Shown here piece after piece: positions 37,827-47,901 of a stretch of 64,000 nt of DNA. The notes under the pieces were generated by a model, which did no database searches, was not told the DNA's origin, and worked only from the letters and a program-made list of their open reading frames with translations. A program made the position numbers and the translations under genes. Every line of letters starts with the position of its first letter. Within the stretch, counting starts at the first letter, position 1. The stretch comes from Martinezella tropici (GTDB taxonomy: Bacteria; Pseudomonadota; Alphaproteobacteria; Rhizobiales; Rhizobiaceae), in the NCBI RefSeq assembly GCF_003287875.1, contig NZ_QMKK01000054.1, forward strand, positions 744,001-808,000, in the 5' to 3' direction.

Positions 37827-39356
37827 ATGCCGAGTCTGCTCGGAATTGACAGCGGCTTGACCGTCACCAAGGCCGTCATCTTCGACGTCGATGGAACGCC
37901 GCTTGCAGTCGCCCGCCGCCGCGTAACCCAGTTCATGCCGAAAGCCCGCCATGTCGAACGCGACATGGACGAACTCTGGGCCCGGACGGCCGACGCCATT
38001 GCCGAGGCGATCAAGCTCAGCAACCGTCCTGCCAGCGATATTCAGGCGATTGCCGCCACCGCTCATGGCGATGGCATCTATCTGCTGGACAAGACAAGAA
38101 AGCCGCTCGGACGCGCCATCCTCTCTCTCGACAGCCGCGCCGGATCAATCGTGGAACAATGGCTGAAAAGCCCGCTCGCCGACGAAGCCCTGACACTCAC
38201 AGGCCAGATGCCACACGTCTCGGCGCCATCGGCGCTGCTTGCCTGTATCAGGGCCAATGAGCCTGAGCGATTCGCAGCGATAGGACATATTCTAAGCTGC
38301 AAGGACTGGCTCCGCTTTTGCCTGACTGGCGTTGCCGGTACCGACCGTACCGAAGCAAGCACCTCCTTCACCAATGTCTCGACACAGGATTATTCCCCGG
38401 ATGCGCTGAAGCTCTTCGGCGTTGCCGAGGTGACGGGCGCCTTGCCGCCTGTCTCGCGATCCGACGAAATTGTAGGATACGTGACCGAAGCCGTCGCGAA
38501 GCGGACGGGCCTTGCCGAAGGCACGCCTGTCGTTGCCGGCCTGCATGATGTCACCGCCTCTGCGCTTGGGGCCGGCGGCTACGCAGCCGGCGTCGTCGCC
38601 GTCATAGCCGGCACCTATTCGATCAACGAAACGCTTTCCTCAGAACCGCGCGTCGACGGCCGCTGGTTCTGCCGGAACGCCATCGCGCCGGGGCAATGGA
38701 ACAACATGTCGATTTCGCCCGCGTCATCGGCGAATTATGAATGGTTCCTGGACAAGCTCTGTGCCAGCGAAATTGCAAGCGCCGAGGCAGCGGGCCAGTC
38801 GATCCACGCCGTGCTCGGCCCCGAGATCGAGGCAGCGTTCAACCGGCCGTCGAGCGCGCTCTTCCACCCCTATCTCTTCGGCTCGCCCTTTGGTGCCGAT
38901 GCCAGCGCCAGTTTCTTCGGACTTGGTGGCTGGCATGATCGCGGCGACATGCTGCGAGCGGTTCTCGAAGGCATCGCCTTCAACCACAAGATTCACGTCG
39001 ATGCCTTAAGTGACGGTTTTTCCTTCGATCAGGCAAGATTGGCGGGCGGCGTGTCACGCAATCCGATGGTCGTACAGATGTTCGCCGACATTTTCGCCAT
39101 GCCCGTCACCGTGACGGAAACCGATGAAGCTGCGGCCTGGGGTGCTGCCCTTTGCGCCGGCGCCGGTATCGGTGTCTACGCTACCCCGCAGAGCGATCCG
39201 CGCGATGTCGGCAAAATCGCCAGGACCTATCACCCGGACCCGGCCCGTAGCGCCGATTATCGTATCCGTTACGAGCTTTTTCGCGACATCGCCGAAGCAA
39301 TGACACCGCTCTGGCCGCGGATCGGCAATCTCGCAACCCAGCACTCCCAAGGCTAA
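37827..39356 (+). CDS. FGGY-family carbohydrate kinase (L-xylulokinase-like)
   Basis: A 509-residue kinase with GIDSGLTVTKAVIFD at the N-terminus, HGDGIYLLD and LDSRAGSIVEQW in the FGGY_N domain, DRTEASTSFTN, then RLAGGVSRNPMVVQMFADI at the ATP site. The sequence differs widely from EryA. It looks like LyxK-type or polyol kinases; the substrate is unknown. It is 54 bp after the DeoR gene, with AGGAG before ATG 37827. With the next gene it resembles an eryA/eryB-type kinase-dehydrogenase pair. Confidence 0.85.
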   Translation: MPSLLGIDSGLTVTKAVIFDVDGTPLAVARRRVTQFMPKARHVERDMDELWARTADAIAEAIKLSNRPASDIQAIAATAHGDGIYLLDKTRKPLGRAILSLDSRAGSIVEQWLKSPLADEALTLTGQMPHVSAPSALLACIRANEPERFAAIGHILSCKDWLRFCLTGVAGTDRTEASTSFTNVSTQDYSPDALKLFGVAEVTGALPPVSRSDEIVGYVTEAVAKRTGLAEGTPVVAGLHDVTASALGAGGYAAGVVAVIAGTYSINETLSSEPRVDGRWFCRNAIAPGQWNNMSISPASSANYEWFLDKLCASEIASAEAAGQSIHAVLGPEIEAAFNRPSSALFHPYLFGSPFGADASASFFGLGGWHDRGDMLRAVLEGIAFNHKIHVDALSDGFSFDQARLAGGVSRNPMVVQMFADIFAMPVTVTETDEAAAWGAALCAGAGIGVYATPQSDPRDVGKIARTYHPDPARSADYRIRYELFRDIAEAMTPLWPRIGNLATQHSQG

Positions 39357-39415
39357 ACCTAAATTGCACCGCGCAGGCAGCATCTGTCGCGGCAGTTCAC
39401 CAGGACAATGATGTT

Positions 39416-41158
39416 ATGACCGATATGGCCGCCGATCTGAAACAACGCTTCTCTCAACTTCAAGACGGAGATGTCGATGTTGTCATCCTCGGCGCCGGAG
39501 TCAACGGTGCCGGCCTGTTTCGCGATCTGTCGCTGCAGGGCATAAACTGCCTGATCGTCGATAAATCAGATTTCGGCTCGGGAACGAGTGCAGCGCCATC
39601 CAGGCTGATCCATGGTGGCCTGAAATATCTGGAAACCGGCGAATTCGGCCTGGTTGCGCAATCGGCGCTTGAGCGAAACCTTCTGCTCAAGAACGCGCCG
39701 CATTGCGTCGAAGCACTGCCGACCTTCGTGCCGATCTTCTCATGGACACGCGGCATCTGGGCAGCCCTCCGCACGCTGACGGGCTCGGCCACCGCCCCGC
39801 GCAGCCGTGGTGCCTTGCTTATCAAGATCGGGCTTGCGCTCTATGACTTCTTCGGTTCGCGCAACCGTGTCATGCCGCGCCACCGGTTCCTTTTAAAGCG
39901 CCGGGCGCTGAAGGAAATGCCGCATGTGACACCCGAGATCGTGGCGGGCGGCATCTATTACGACGCCAAGATCAGCCGGCCGGAACGGCTGGTCTATGAG
40001 TTGGTCAACGACGGACTGGAGGCGAACAAGGCTTCATTGGCGACAAATTCGACCCGGCTCGTTTCTGCTGCCGATGGCGTGCTGACCTTCCAGCGCGCGG
40101 ACGGCTATGCTTTTTCGGTCAAGCCGAAGCTCGTCGTCAATGCCGCAGGCCCCTGGATCGATCACGTCAACGCCGCTCTCGGCGCACCGGCCCATCTGAT
40201 CGGCGGCACCAAGGGATCGCATATCCTGCTCGACCATCCGGAGCTGGTGCGCAGCCTGAACGGCCATATGATCTATTTCGAAGCCGATGACGGCCGTATC
40301 TGCCTTGTCTACGGCTATCTCGGCCAGGCGCTTGTGGGATCGACCGACATCCCTTGCGACGATCCCGACAATGTCCGCTGCGAAGAGCCGGAGATCGATT
40401 ATTTCCTCGACAGCGTCAGGTCGCTGCTTCCGAGCCTTCGCTTCGACCGCGATCAAGTGACCTACAGCTATAGCGGTATCCGCCCCCTACCCGCCTCGGA
40501 CGCCTCTTCGCCGGGCCTGATCAGCCGCGATCACTCCGCACCGGTCTTCGAGCCGCAGGCCGGACGTCCCTTCCCCATCATCTCTCTGGTCGGCGGCAAA
40601 TGGACCACATTCCGCGGCTTTGCCGAGGAAGTGGCCGATATCGTGCTGGCACGCCTTCAGCGTGGCCGCAAGACATCCACGGAGCGTCTTGCGATCGGCG
40701 GCGGCCGGGATTTTCCGGTCAATTCCAATGAGCGGGCGAGCTGGATCCGATCGGTCGCCGCAAAGACCGGGGCCGAGGCAAGCAGAGTGGATGAGTTGCT
40801 CGGCCGATACGGCACGACGGCAGCGGCAATCCTCGCCTATCCTTCAACCTATAGCGACAGTCAGCGCATCAGCGGCGCGCAACGTCATAGCGCGCTCGAG
40901 ATCGATTGGATCGCCCGGCAGGAGATGGTCGTTCATTTGTCAGATATCGTCTTCCGCCGCACGACCATGGCGATCGAGGGCCTGCTGACCATCCAGGGTT
41001 TACGGGAAATCGGCGCGATCGCCGCAGCCGCCCTGCAGTGGGATGCGCAGCGACTGGCCAAGGAGATCGACGATGTCGTTGTATCGCTATCGAAATTCCA
41101 CGGCCAGACGCTGAGCGAAGACAGCGTGCGCCGGGCGGCAGGCCCGGCTATGCGCTGA
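39416..41158 (+). CDS. FAD-dependent glycerol-3-phosphate dehydrogenase family protein
   Basis: A 580-residue GlpD-type flavoprotein, longer than EryB and with the C-terminal DAO_C domain (about 430-560). FAD motif VILGAGVNGAGLFRDLSLQG at residues 22-41, then GTSAAPSRLIHGGLKYLE, NAAGPWIDH and YSYSGIRPL. It oxidises glycerol 3-phosphate or another polyol phosphate and feeds electrons to quinone. Only 60 bp follow the kinase, so it is in the same operon. It ends 10 bp from the convergent fba gene with no room for a terminator. Confidence 0.87.
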   Translation: MTDMAADLKQRFSQLQDGDVDVVILGAGVNGAGLFRDLSLQGINCLIVDKSDFGSGTSAAPSRLIHGGLKYLETGEFGLVAQSALERNLLLKNAPHCVEALPTFVPIFSWTRGIWAALRTLTGSATAPRSRGALLIKIGLALYDFFGSRNRVMPRHRFLLKRRALKEMPHVTPEIVAGGIYYDAKISRPERLVYELVNDGLEANKASLATNSTRLVSAADGVLTFQRADGYAFSVKPKLVVNAAGPWIDHVNAALGAPAHLIGGTKGSHILLDHPELVRSLNGHMIYFEADDGRICLVYGYLGQALVGSTDIPCDDPDNVRCEEPEIDYFLDSVRSLLPSLRFDRDQVTYSYSGIRPLPASDASSPGLISRDHSAPVFEPQAGRPFPIISLVGGKWTTFRGFAEEVADIVLARLQRGRKTSTERLAIGGGRDFPVNSNERASWIRSVAAKTGAEASRVDELLGRYGTTAAAILAYPSTYSDSQRISGAQRHSALEIDWIARQEMVVHLSDIVFRRTTMAIEGLLTIQGLREIGAIAAAALQWDAQRLAKEIDDVVVSLSKFHGQTLSEDSVRRAAGPAMR

Positions 41159-41167
41159 TCATCTGGC

Positions 41168-42232
41168 TCAGGAGAAAACCGGATCGAGTGAGCCGGACGT
41201 GTAGCGCCTGGCCATCTCGGTGACGGTCAACGGCCGGATGCGCAAGGCGTGTCCGGCTGTTCCGAACTGCTCGAACCGCTCCTTGCAGAGCTTCGTCAAC
41301 GCCGCCATGGCCGGCTTCATATATTTGCGGGGATCGAACTCGCTTGGATCCTCCTGCAGCACCCGGCGGATCTGGCCCGTCATCGCCATGCGGCCATCGG
41401 TGTCGATGTTGATCTTGCGCACGCCGTTCTTGATGCCGCGCTGGATTTCTTCGACCGGCACGCCCCAGGTCGGCTTCATCCGGCCGCCATATCTGTTGAT
41501 GATCTCCTGCAACTCCTCAGGAACCGAGGAGGAACCATGCATGACGAGATGCGTATTGGGCAGCTTGCGGTGGATCTCCTCGATCACGTTCATCGCCAGC
41601 ACCGAGCCATCCGGCTTGCGCGTGAACTTATAGGCACCATGCGAGGTTCCCATGGCGATCGCCAGCGCATCGACCTTGGTCTCGCGCACGAATTTGACCG
41701 CCTCGTCCGGGTTGGTGAGCAACTGGTCGTGGGAGAGCTTGCCTTCGGCGCCATGACCGTCTTCAGCCTCGCCCATGCCGGTCTCCAGCGAGCCGAGCAC
41801 GCCAAGCTCGCCCTCAACGGAAATGCCACCGAGATGCGCCATGTCAGTCACCGTCTTTGTCACGCCGACATTATAGTCCCAATCGGCCGGGGTCTTGGCA
41901 TCCGCCTTCAGCGAACCATCCATCATCACCGACGTGAAGCCAGCCTGGATCGCCGTCATGCAGCTCGAAGGATCATTGCCGTGATCGAGATGCACGCAAA
42001 CGGGAATATGCGGATAGATCTCGACGACGGCATCCATCATGTGCTTCAGCATGATGTCGTTGGCATAGGCCCTGGCACCTCTCGACGCCTGCATGATCAC
42101 CGGCGCATCGACGCCATCGGCCGCTTCCATGATGGCGAGCGCCTGTTCCATATTGTTGATATTGAAAGCGGGAACGCCGTAGCCGTTTTCAGCGGCGTGA
42201 TCGAGCAATTGCCTTAAGGTGATACGTGCCAT
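41168..42232 (-). CDS. fba: Class II fructose/sedoheptulose-bisphosphate aldolase (CbbA type)
   Basis: A 354-residue zinc aldolase of the Calvin-cycle subtype. Zinc ligands and the catalytic Asp appear in [12 protein letters not shown], the metal site continues in [18 protein letters not shown] and [12 protein letters not shown], and the phosphate site [10 protein letters not shown]. It condenses DHAP with glyceraldehyde 3-phosphate, and CbbA types also use erythrose 4-phosphate to give sedoheptulose 1,7-bisphosphate. Location beside an erythrose 4-phosphate-yielding pathway fits the latter. ATG 42232 follows GGGGAGAATTGA. Confidence 0.92.
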   Translation of the reverse strand: MARITLRQLLDHAAENGYGVPAFNINNMEQALAIMEAADGVDAPVIMQASRGARAYANDIMLKHMMDAVVEIYPHIPVCVHLDHGNDPSSCMTAIQAGFTSVMMDGSLKADAKTPADWDYNVGVTKTVTDMAHLGGISVEGELGVLGSLETGMGEAEDGHGAEGKLSHDQLLTNPDEAVKFVRETKVDALAIAMGTSHGAYKFTRKPDGSVLAMNVIEEIHRKLPNTHLVMHGSSSVPEELQEIINRYGGRMKPTWGVPVEEIQRGIKNGVRKINIDTDGRMAMTGQIRRVLQEDPSEFDPRKYMKPAMAALTKLCKERFEQFGTAGHALRIRPLTVTEMARRYTSGSLDPVFS

Positions 42233-42705
42233 TCAATTCTCCCCTGGCCCTGATGGGCGGTCAAAATCGCGCGGACAACGCCGGTGAGCGGTTACAGAAA
42301 CAGAATGCCGTCGATACCCGACCTCGTCTCCAAGGATTAACAAACCAGCGCTCCTGCCGCGCCAGCATTCATAACAAATAAAAATAACAAAATCACAGTT
42401 TTTATGACATTTTTTTGTGACTCCATAAGAAAATTGCCTTGGATTATGGCGGCCCATTTCGAATTCCGCGAAGATAGATCACTCGATCTCCCGCCGCGAA
42501 CTCAAGCCGCGACTGGATTCCGCCTGCGCCGCCCTCACTTCAAACGGCGACGTTCCGTCATTTGCTTATCGATATAAAAAACATTTGACGACTGATGGCC
42601 TAGCTGTTTTCTATGGATAAAAAACAAACGCTGACTGGACTGGTGAATATTGGCACTCTCCCATCCAGCGTTATCAATCAACATCGAAGGTAGGAGCAGC
42701 CTGGC
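42233..42705. promoter_or_regulatory. Divergent intergenic region fba/altronate oxidoreductase
   Basis: 473 bp. The part 42360-42425 is very AT-rich (AACAAATAAAAATAAC, then ATTTTTTTGTGAC) and probably holds the fba promoter; a second AT-rich stretch at 42560-42630 should serve the plus-strand gene. I see no clear palindrome or gene. Confidence 0.45.
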
Positions 42706-43842
42706 GTGAGCTCGCGGATCATTCAATTCGGCACCAGCCGGTTTCTGCAGGCCCATGCGGCATTCTTCGTGCATGAGGCAAGACAATCAGGCCAGGATGT
42801 CGGCCCCATCACCGTCGTTCAGGTTTCCGGCGCCAGCAGCCGCAGCGGCCGCGTCGGCGCCTTTGGCAATGCGGAAGGATATCCGGTCATCATTCGCGGC
42901 ATGGAGGGCGGGCAGCCCGTCGATCGCACCGTGCAAGTGACCAGCGTCGATCATGGTCTCTCCGCCCTCGAACACTGGGACGAATTATCGAAGCTCTTTG
43001 CCGAGGAAGCCGAATTCGTCATCTCCAATACCGGCGATACCGGCTACCAGACATGGCCGGAGGAAGATGGTTTCGGCGCGGCTCGTCAGGTGCCGCGCTC
43101 CTTCCCAGCCAAGCTAGCCGCGCTGCTTGTCAAGCGCTGGCAGATATCGGCTCGCCCCCTGGTCATTCTTCCCTGCGAGCTGGTGACAGGCAATGGCCGC
43201 ATCCTGAAGCAGGCGGTGATCGACTGCGCCAAGCTCAACGCTTTACCGGCGGAGTTCTTCACCTGGCTCGACGAGCATGTCGCCTTTGCCGAGACCCTGG
43301 TCGACCGTATCGTTTCCGAACCGATAGAGCCGATCGGCGCCGTTGCCGAACCCTATGCGCTGTGGGCAATCAAGCGCGCCCCGGGCGTCCGCCTGCCATG
43401 CAATCATCCGAGCATCGTGCTGACCGACGATCTTGAGCCCTACGAGCGCCTGAAGCTGCATATCCTCAATCTCGGCCATACCGTCCTTGCCGAAATCTGG
43501 CAACGCGAAAACCGGCCGGCGGACGAGACGGTGCGCGCCATACTGGCCGACAGGGAAATACGCGCAAGGCTGGATGCGCTCTATCAGAACGAAGTGCTGC
43601 CCGGCTTTGCCGCAAACGGCCTGGGTGATGATGCGAAAGCCTATGTGGCAACAACGCTCGACCGCTTCCTCAATCCCTTTCTGGACCATCGCATCGCCGA
43701 CATCGCTCAGCACCACGGCGAGAAAGTGGCTCGCCGCATTCGCACCTTCCTGGACTGGGCGGACAAGGCAGACGAGCCCTTGGATGCGCCTGTGCTTAAA
43801 GAAATCACCGCCCGCTATAGCCCGATTGAAGCGGCGCCATAG
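42706..43842 (+). CDS. Mannitol dehydrogenase family, tagaturonate reductase-like (UxaB-like)
   Basis: A 378-residue NAD-dependent dehydrogenase of the mannitol/altronate/mannonate oxidoreductase family. It begins IIQFGTSRFLQAHAAFF, the typical UxaB-like nucleotide site, and has VISNTGDTGYQ, ILPCELVTGNG and the C-terminal LKLHILNLGHTVLAEIW helix with the conserved Lys/Asn/His catalytic residues. It would interconvert tagaturonate and altronate in hexuronate use. The start is GTG 42706 with TAGGAG upstream. The associated sugar-acid dehydrogenase follows 147 bp later. Confidence 0.85.
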   Translation: MSSRIIQFGTSRFLQAHAAFFVHEARQSGQDVGPITVVQVSGASSRSGRVGAFGNAEGYPVIIRGMEGGQPVDRTVQVTSVDHGLSALEHWDELSKLFAEEAEFVISNTGDTGYQTWPEEDGFGAARQVPRSFPAKLAALLVKRWQISARPLVILPCELVTGNGRILKQAVIDCAKLNALPAEFFTWLDEHVAFAETLVDRIVSEPIEPIGAVAEPYALWAIKRAPGVRLPCNHPSIVLTDDLEPYERLKLHILNLGHTVLAEIWQRENRPADETVRAILADREIRARLDALYQNEVLPGFAANGLGDDAKAYVATTLDRFLNPFLDHRIADIAQHHGEKVARRIRTFLDWADKADEPLDAPVLKEITARYSPIEAAP

Positions 43843-43989
43843 GGTGCGGCAAGCGCTCGAAATAGGCGCAGGCGCCGCGAAGCAATGATGAATGAACCGA
43901 GGACTGTCGGCTCGCCGTTTTGGGAAAGTCGGCAAGCATACATTTAACACCAGCGGCCGGCATCGCCAGCCTTTCGAGAGTGCATTACC

Positions 43990-45000
43990 ATGAAGACATT
44001 GATCTGCAACGAACCCGGCCGGCTCACTCTGATCGAGCGCGATGTTCCGACGCCCGACGAAGGCGAGGTGCTGGTGCGCATCAGACGCGTCGGCATTTGC
44101 GGCACGGATTTCCACATCTATCAGGGCAAGCATCCCTTTCTCGAATATCCGCGCGTCATGGGGCATGAGCTATCCGGCACGGTGGAGGATGCAAATGGTT
44201 CGAGCCGCCTCAAGAAGGGAGAAAATGTCTATATCGTTCCCTATCTTGCCTGCGGCAAATGCATTGCCTGCCGACGCGGCGTGACCAATGCCTGCCAAAA
44301 CATCGCCGTGCTTGGCGTACATCGTGATGGCGGCATGACCGAATTCCTCTGCGTTCCCGAGCGGAATGTCATCTCCGCCGGCAAGGCCTCGCTGGAGGAG
44401 GCTGCGATGATCGAGTTCCTGGCGATCGGCGCCCATGGCGTCAAGCGTGGCGGCATCACCGCCGCCGACCGAGTGCTCGTCGTCGGCTCAGGCCCGATCG
44501 GCATGTCCGCCATCATCTTCGCTAAGGCACGCGGCGCCGACGTCACCGTCATGGATGTCCGCGAAGACCGATTGGATTTCACCACCGCTGCGCTCGGCGC
44601 CGATCGGACACTCATTGCCAATGACGAAGCCGAAGCCCATGCAAAACGCCTCACCGACGGCGATTTCTTCGACGTCGTCATCGACGCAACCGGCAACACC
44701 AAGGCCATGCAACGCGGCTTCGGCTTCGTCGCCCACGGTGGCCGCTACGTCCTCGTCAGCGTCGTGCGCGACGACATAACCTTCTCCGACCCGGAATTCC
44801 ACAAACGCGAAACCACCCTCTTCGCCAGCCGCAATGCGCAACCGGACGATTTCGCCGAGGTCGTGAAGCAAATGGAAAACGGCCGGGTGCCAACGAAAGC
44901 ATTGAACACGCATCGGGGTTCGCTTGATGATGCGCCGACGTTGTTCAACGAGTGGCTGCGGCCTGAGATGGGAGTGATCAAGGCCATAATCGAGGTCTAA
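43990..45000 (+). CDS. Zinc-binding alcohol dehydrogenase, L-galactonate/L-gulonate 5-dehydrogenase-like
   Basis: A 336-residue MDR-family enzyme. Catalytic zinc: Cys in GICGTDFHI and His-Glu in MGHELSG; structural zinc cysteines in ACGKCIACRRGVTNAC. The Rossmann motif is VVGSGPIGMSA near residue 165. It resembles YjjN/LgoD, which oxidises L-galactonate to tagaturonate. That pairs well with the upstream tagaturonate reductase-like gene for a sugar-acid route through altronate. The ribosome site before ATG 43990 is weak. Confidence 0.85.
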   Translation: MKTLICNEPGRLTLIERDVPTPDEGEVLVRIRRVGICGTDFHIYQGKHPFLEYPRVMGHELSGTVEDANGSSRLKKGENVYIVPYLACGKCIACRRGVTNACQNIAVLGVHRDGGMTEFLCVPERNVISAGKASLEEAAMIEFLAIGAHGVKRGGITAADRVLVVGSGPIGMSAIIFAKARGADVTVMDVREDRLDFTTAALGADRTLIANDEAEAHAKRLTDGDFFDVVIDATGNTKAMQRGFGFVAHGGRYVLVSVVRDDITFSDPEFHKRETTLFASRNAQPDDFAEVVKQMENGRVPTKALNTHRGSLDDAPTLFNEWLRPEMGVIKAIIEV

Positions 45001-46549
45001 ATGCTGCTGCTTGGTGGGCTGGTTTTCACCGTTCCAGACGTAATGATGTTGACGCCAATGTTTCACGACAACAAAGCACTGCTTCGCTTCATGACATTTG
45101 GCTCGGTGGATGGTCCACAATCAACACTCACAGGACGCTTTTTACGATACCAAGAGCCTCTTTGACGATGAGCTTTTCAGCTTGAAGCAGGAAAAAGCAC
45201 TGAATAGGCTACGGCGGGCAGTGATATCGACTTTGCACCTGTGCGCGATGGCTTCGATGCGGAGCGCGAACATAACGGCAGAATCAAAAGAAACGCCATG
45301 GTGTAACGGGCTTTCGTTGTGGATCAGCTTGAAAACATCTCGATCGGCTATGATAGCTCGAAAAAGCCGCTTCTCTTTCTGATCCATTAGACCAATAAAC
45401 CAGATCTCTATTTTCGAGTTTCGAGGCTTTTCGGCCAAGTCACGTCTGGAAGTGTCTCGGTGGTTGATGCCGTTACAGTGGCAAAATGCTACTAACAGAC
45501 AACCGGAAGGCGGATTGTCACCTATGATGGGATCAAACCACAGCGGTCGAGCGACAGGCCGTCACGCTCGTATTGATTGACGAACTGGAGATAGCGCACG
45601 AAAATCTGGTGGCATTTTTGGCGGCAAAGCCCAAGTGTGCCGATCAGTCGCGCGAACTGATGCCTGAGGGCGAGTTCGGCGAGCTCTCCGTTGACATTCC
45701 GCTCGAAGAATCCGTGGGGTGCGCCTCAAAGGGTCTAGAAAAAAAGCGGCGGCGGGACAAATACCTAATTTCACCGTCATTACATCGTCATACGAGAGGC
45801 CAAAAAACCGTATACTCGCCTGCGTATTGTTGCCTATAATCCTGTGGATTGGCCCCGCGTCGAAAGCAATCTGATAAAGTGTTGAAATCTCTCAAGTGGC
45901 GGCGGTAGCCACCTTGCCAGCTTCTCGGCAACCCATACGCTTCGACAGTCTGCTGAAGTACGATTTGGCGAGCAGATACTCAAGGCATTGCCCCTGCAGT
46001 CACAAAAGAAAGTCCGACGACCAGAGTTTCTTGTCGGATGACCTTCGCTCGCCATTGTCGCTATCAAGCGACAAGGAAATGGACCAACCCAAAAGTAGTT
46101 CTTCCAGCCCGGTATTCAGTCGCTTTCATCCGTAGTTCGAAATGTCGAATCGGTGACAGCGGGTCCAGTGCGGGCCACGACAGGGCTGGGAACCGCGACG
46201 ATCCGAACGTTTGCTCGAACGCGACCACATGTTCCTAGAAATTAAATAGGTTGGAACTCTTCAGTGCAACTTCATGACTGCCCGCGAAAAAATGCTCGCT
46301 CGTCGCATCATGCTAACGCTTCTGCCAATCTTCGGCGTCTTAAGCATTTTCGCGCTTTTTACGCTGTCCATGATCGGGTAGGTGCAGATTTAAGAACATC
46401 TAATTGCGGCAAAGCGTCATTAAATCCGTCGGCTAAACGCCGTTTTGGGGATAGCAGGGTGACGCTTTGCAAAGCTTTGGATGCTAAGATGGTCTATTGC
46501 CTTGCAAGGCGGCCTCTGACGGCACCTAAAGGCAACGGCATGGCTCTCG
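45001..46549. other. 1.5-kb region with no recognisable gene
   Basis: This gap separates the sugar-acid genes from the siderophore cluster. Short ORFs at 45098-45382, 45142-45438 (minus), 45573-45839 and 45834-46067 (minus) lack ribosome sites and family resemblance. Composition is mixed and overlapping readings are broken by stops, which suits decayed mobile or phage DNA. GCAAAGCGTCA (46409-46419) and TGACGCTTTGC (46460-46470) form an 11-bp inverted repeat 40 bp apart. A possible 35-codon membrane peptide is listed separately. Confidence 0.5.
46274..46381 (+). CDS. Possible small single-span membrane protein (35 aa)
   Basis: The ORF starts MTAREKMLARRIM, then a hydrophobic stretch LTLLPIFGVLSIFALFTLSMI and a TAG stop at 46379-46381. 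The basic N-terminus with one membrane helix is typical of small stress or regulatory membrane peptides. No good ribosome site precedes ATG 46274, and the setting is a decayed region, so chance is possible. Confidence 0.3.
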   Translation: MTAREKMLARRIMLTLLPIFGVLSIFALFTLSMIG

Positions 46550-47794
46550 CTATACCTTCTCCAGCATCAACAGCTCGTCCAACCTCTGCCGCCTACGGAT
46601 CAATCGGTGGGCAGCGCCGTCTATAAGCACCTCGGGTGCATAGAGGCGGCTGTTGTAGTTCGATGACATTGTCGCCCCGTAAGCGCCGGCGCCGTGGAAT
46701 AGGAGATAGTCGCCGACATGGGCTTCCGGGAGATCGCGGGTCTCGACCGTGCCGGTGTCCGTCTGCGTGAAGACATCGCCGGATTCGCACAAGGGACCGG
46801 CAACGACGGTCGGGAAAATTTTGCCTGCAGCATTGCGAGGTGCCTTGCCCGGGATCACCGATATCTCGTGATAGCTGCCATACATGGCCGGTCGGGCAAG
46901 GTCGCTGAAGCCGGCATCAACAAGCACGAAGCGATTGCGGCCCATCATCTTCACCGCCCTCACTTCCGCCAGCAATACGCCGGAATCCGCGGTCAGGAAG
47001 CGCCCGGGCTCGATCTCCAGCCGGATCGGATGGCCGAAATGCGTTTCGATCTCTCGGCGGGCCGCATCCCAGAGCGAGAAATAGTGAGCGGGATCGATCT
47101 CCTCCTCACCCTCTTTGTAGGGCACGGAAAGACCACCGCCGGCCGAGATCGCCTCGATATCGACATCAAGCGCACGACAGAAGCCGACCATCGCACCGCA
47201 GACACGCTGCAGGTGCCCGTAATCGACGCCGGAGCCGATATGCATATGCAGGCCGACCAGTGTCAGGGAATATTGACGCGTCAGGGCCACGGCCTCGTGC
47301 AATTGCTCGAACCAGATGCCGTGCTTGCTGCTTTCGCCACCGGTATTGGTCTTCTTGCTATGGCCATGTCCGAAACCGGGATTGATGCGCAGCCAGACCC
47401 TATGGCCCGGTGAGCGCTCGCCGAGCTGATGCAGCATGTCGATGGAGCCGATATTCACTTCGACCTTGTCGGCAACGACGCGATCAAGGGTTGGCCTGTC
47501 GAAGACATCGGCGGTGAAGACCAGCTCCGCCGCGCCCGAGGCGCTGCCGGCAGCAAAGCCGGCCCGCATCGCCCGCTCGATCTCGCCGAGCGAGACGGCA
47601 TCGACATGCACACCCTCCCTGCGCATTTCCTTCAGGATATGAATGTTGGAACAGGCCTTTTGCGCAAAGCGAATGACGTCAAAAGCGGAGAGTTGCGCGA
47701 TGCGTCGGCGAATTGCGGCAGCGTCGTAGATCCAAAGCGGCGTTCCATATTCGGCGGCAAGCGCGCTTAACGTTTCATTGGAAGGGATGGTCAT
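46550..47794 (-). CDS. Type III PLP-dependent decarboxylase (diaminopimelate decarboxylase LysA-like)
   Basis: A 414-residue alanine-racemase-fold decarboxylase. The PLP lysine is in FAQKACSN, HIGSG and EPGRFLTADSG are phosphate and cofactor elements, and CESGDVF carries the second active-site Cys contributed to the dimer partner. The sequence is LysA-like; members also act on ornithine, lysine or carboxynorspermidine. The position at the end of a siderophore operon suggests supply of lysine or a diamine as building block; this is an inference. It lies 107 bp after the trans-sulfuration-like gene. Confidence 0.85.
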   Translation of the reverse strand: MTIPSNETLSALAAEYGTPLWIYDAAAIRRRIAQLSAFDVIRFAQKACSNIHILKEMRREGVHVDAVSLGEIERAMRAGFAAGSASGAAELVFTADVFDRPTLDRVVADKVEVNIGSIDMLHQLGERSPGHRVWLRINPGFGHGHSKKTNTGGESSKHGIWFEQLHEAVALTRQYSLTLVGLHMHIGSGVDYGHLQRVCGAMVGFCRALDVDIEAISAGGGLSVPYKEGEEEIDPAHYFSLWDAARREIETHFGHPIRLEIEPGRFLTADSGVLLAEVRAVKMMGRNRFVLVDAGFSDLARPAMYGSYHEISVIPGKAPRNAAGKIFPTVVAGPLCESGDVFTQTDTGTVETRDLPEAHVGDYLLFHGAGAYGATMSSNYNSRLYAPEVLIDGAAHRLIRRRQRLDELLMLEKV

Positions 47795-47901
47795 CTTGTC
47801 TCGATCGGGTCAGGGCGGGAATAGATCAACAATGAATAATAATATGGGCGGAGCGGCAGTGCCACTCCACCAGCCTTGCGATGTCAAGGTAAAGAGCCCG
47901 C

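Noticed and set aside
45573-45839. 88-codon plus ORF in the gene-poor gap
   Set aside because: No ribosome site or family match; opposite strand equally open.
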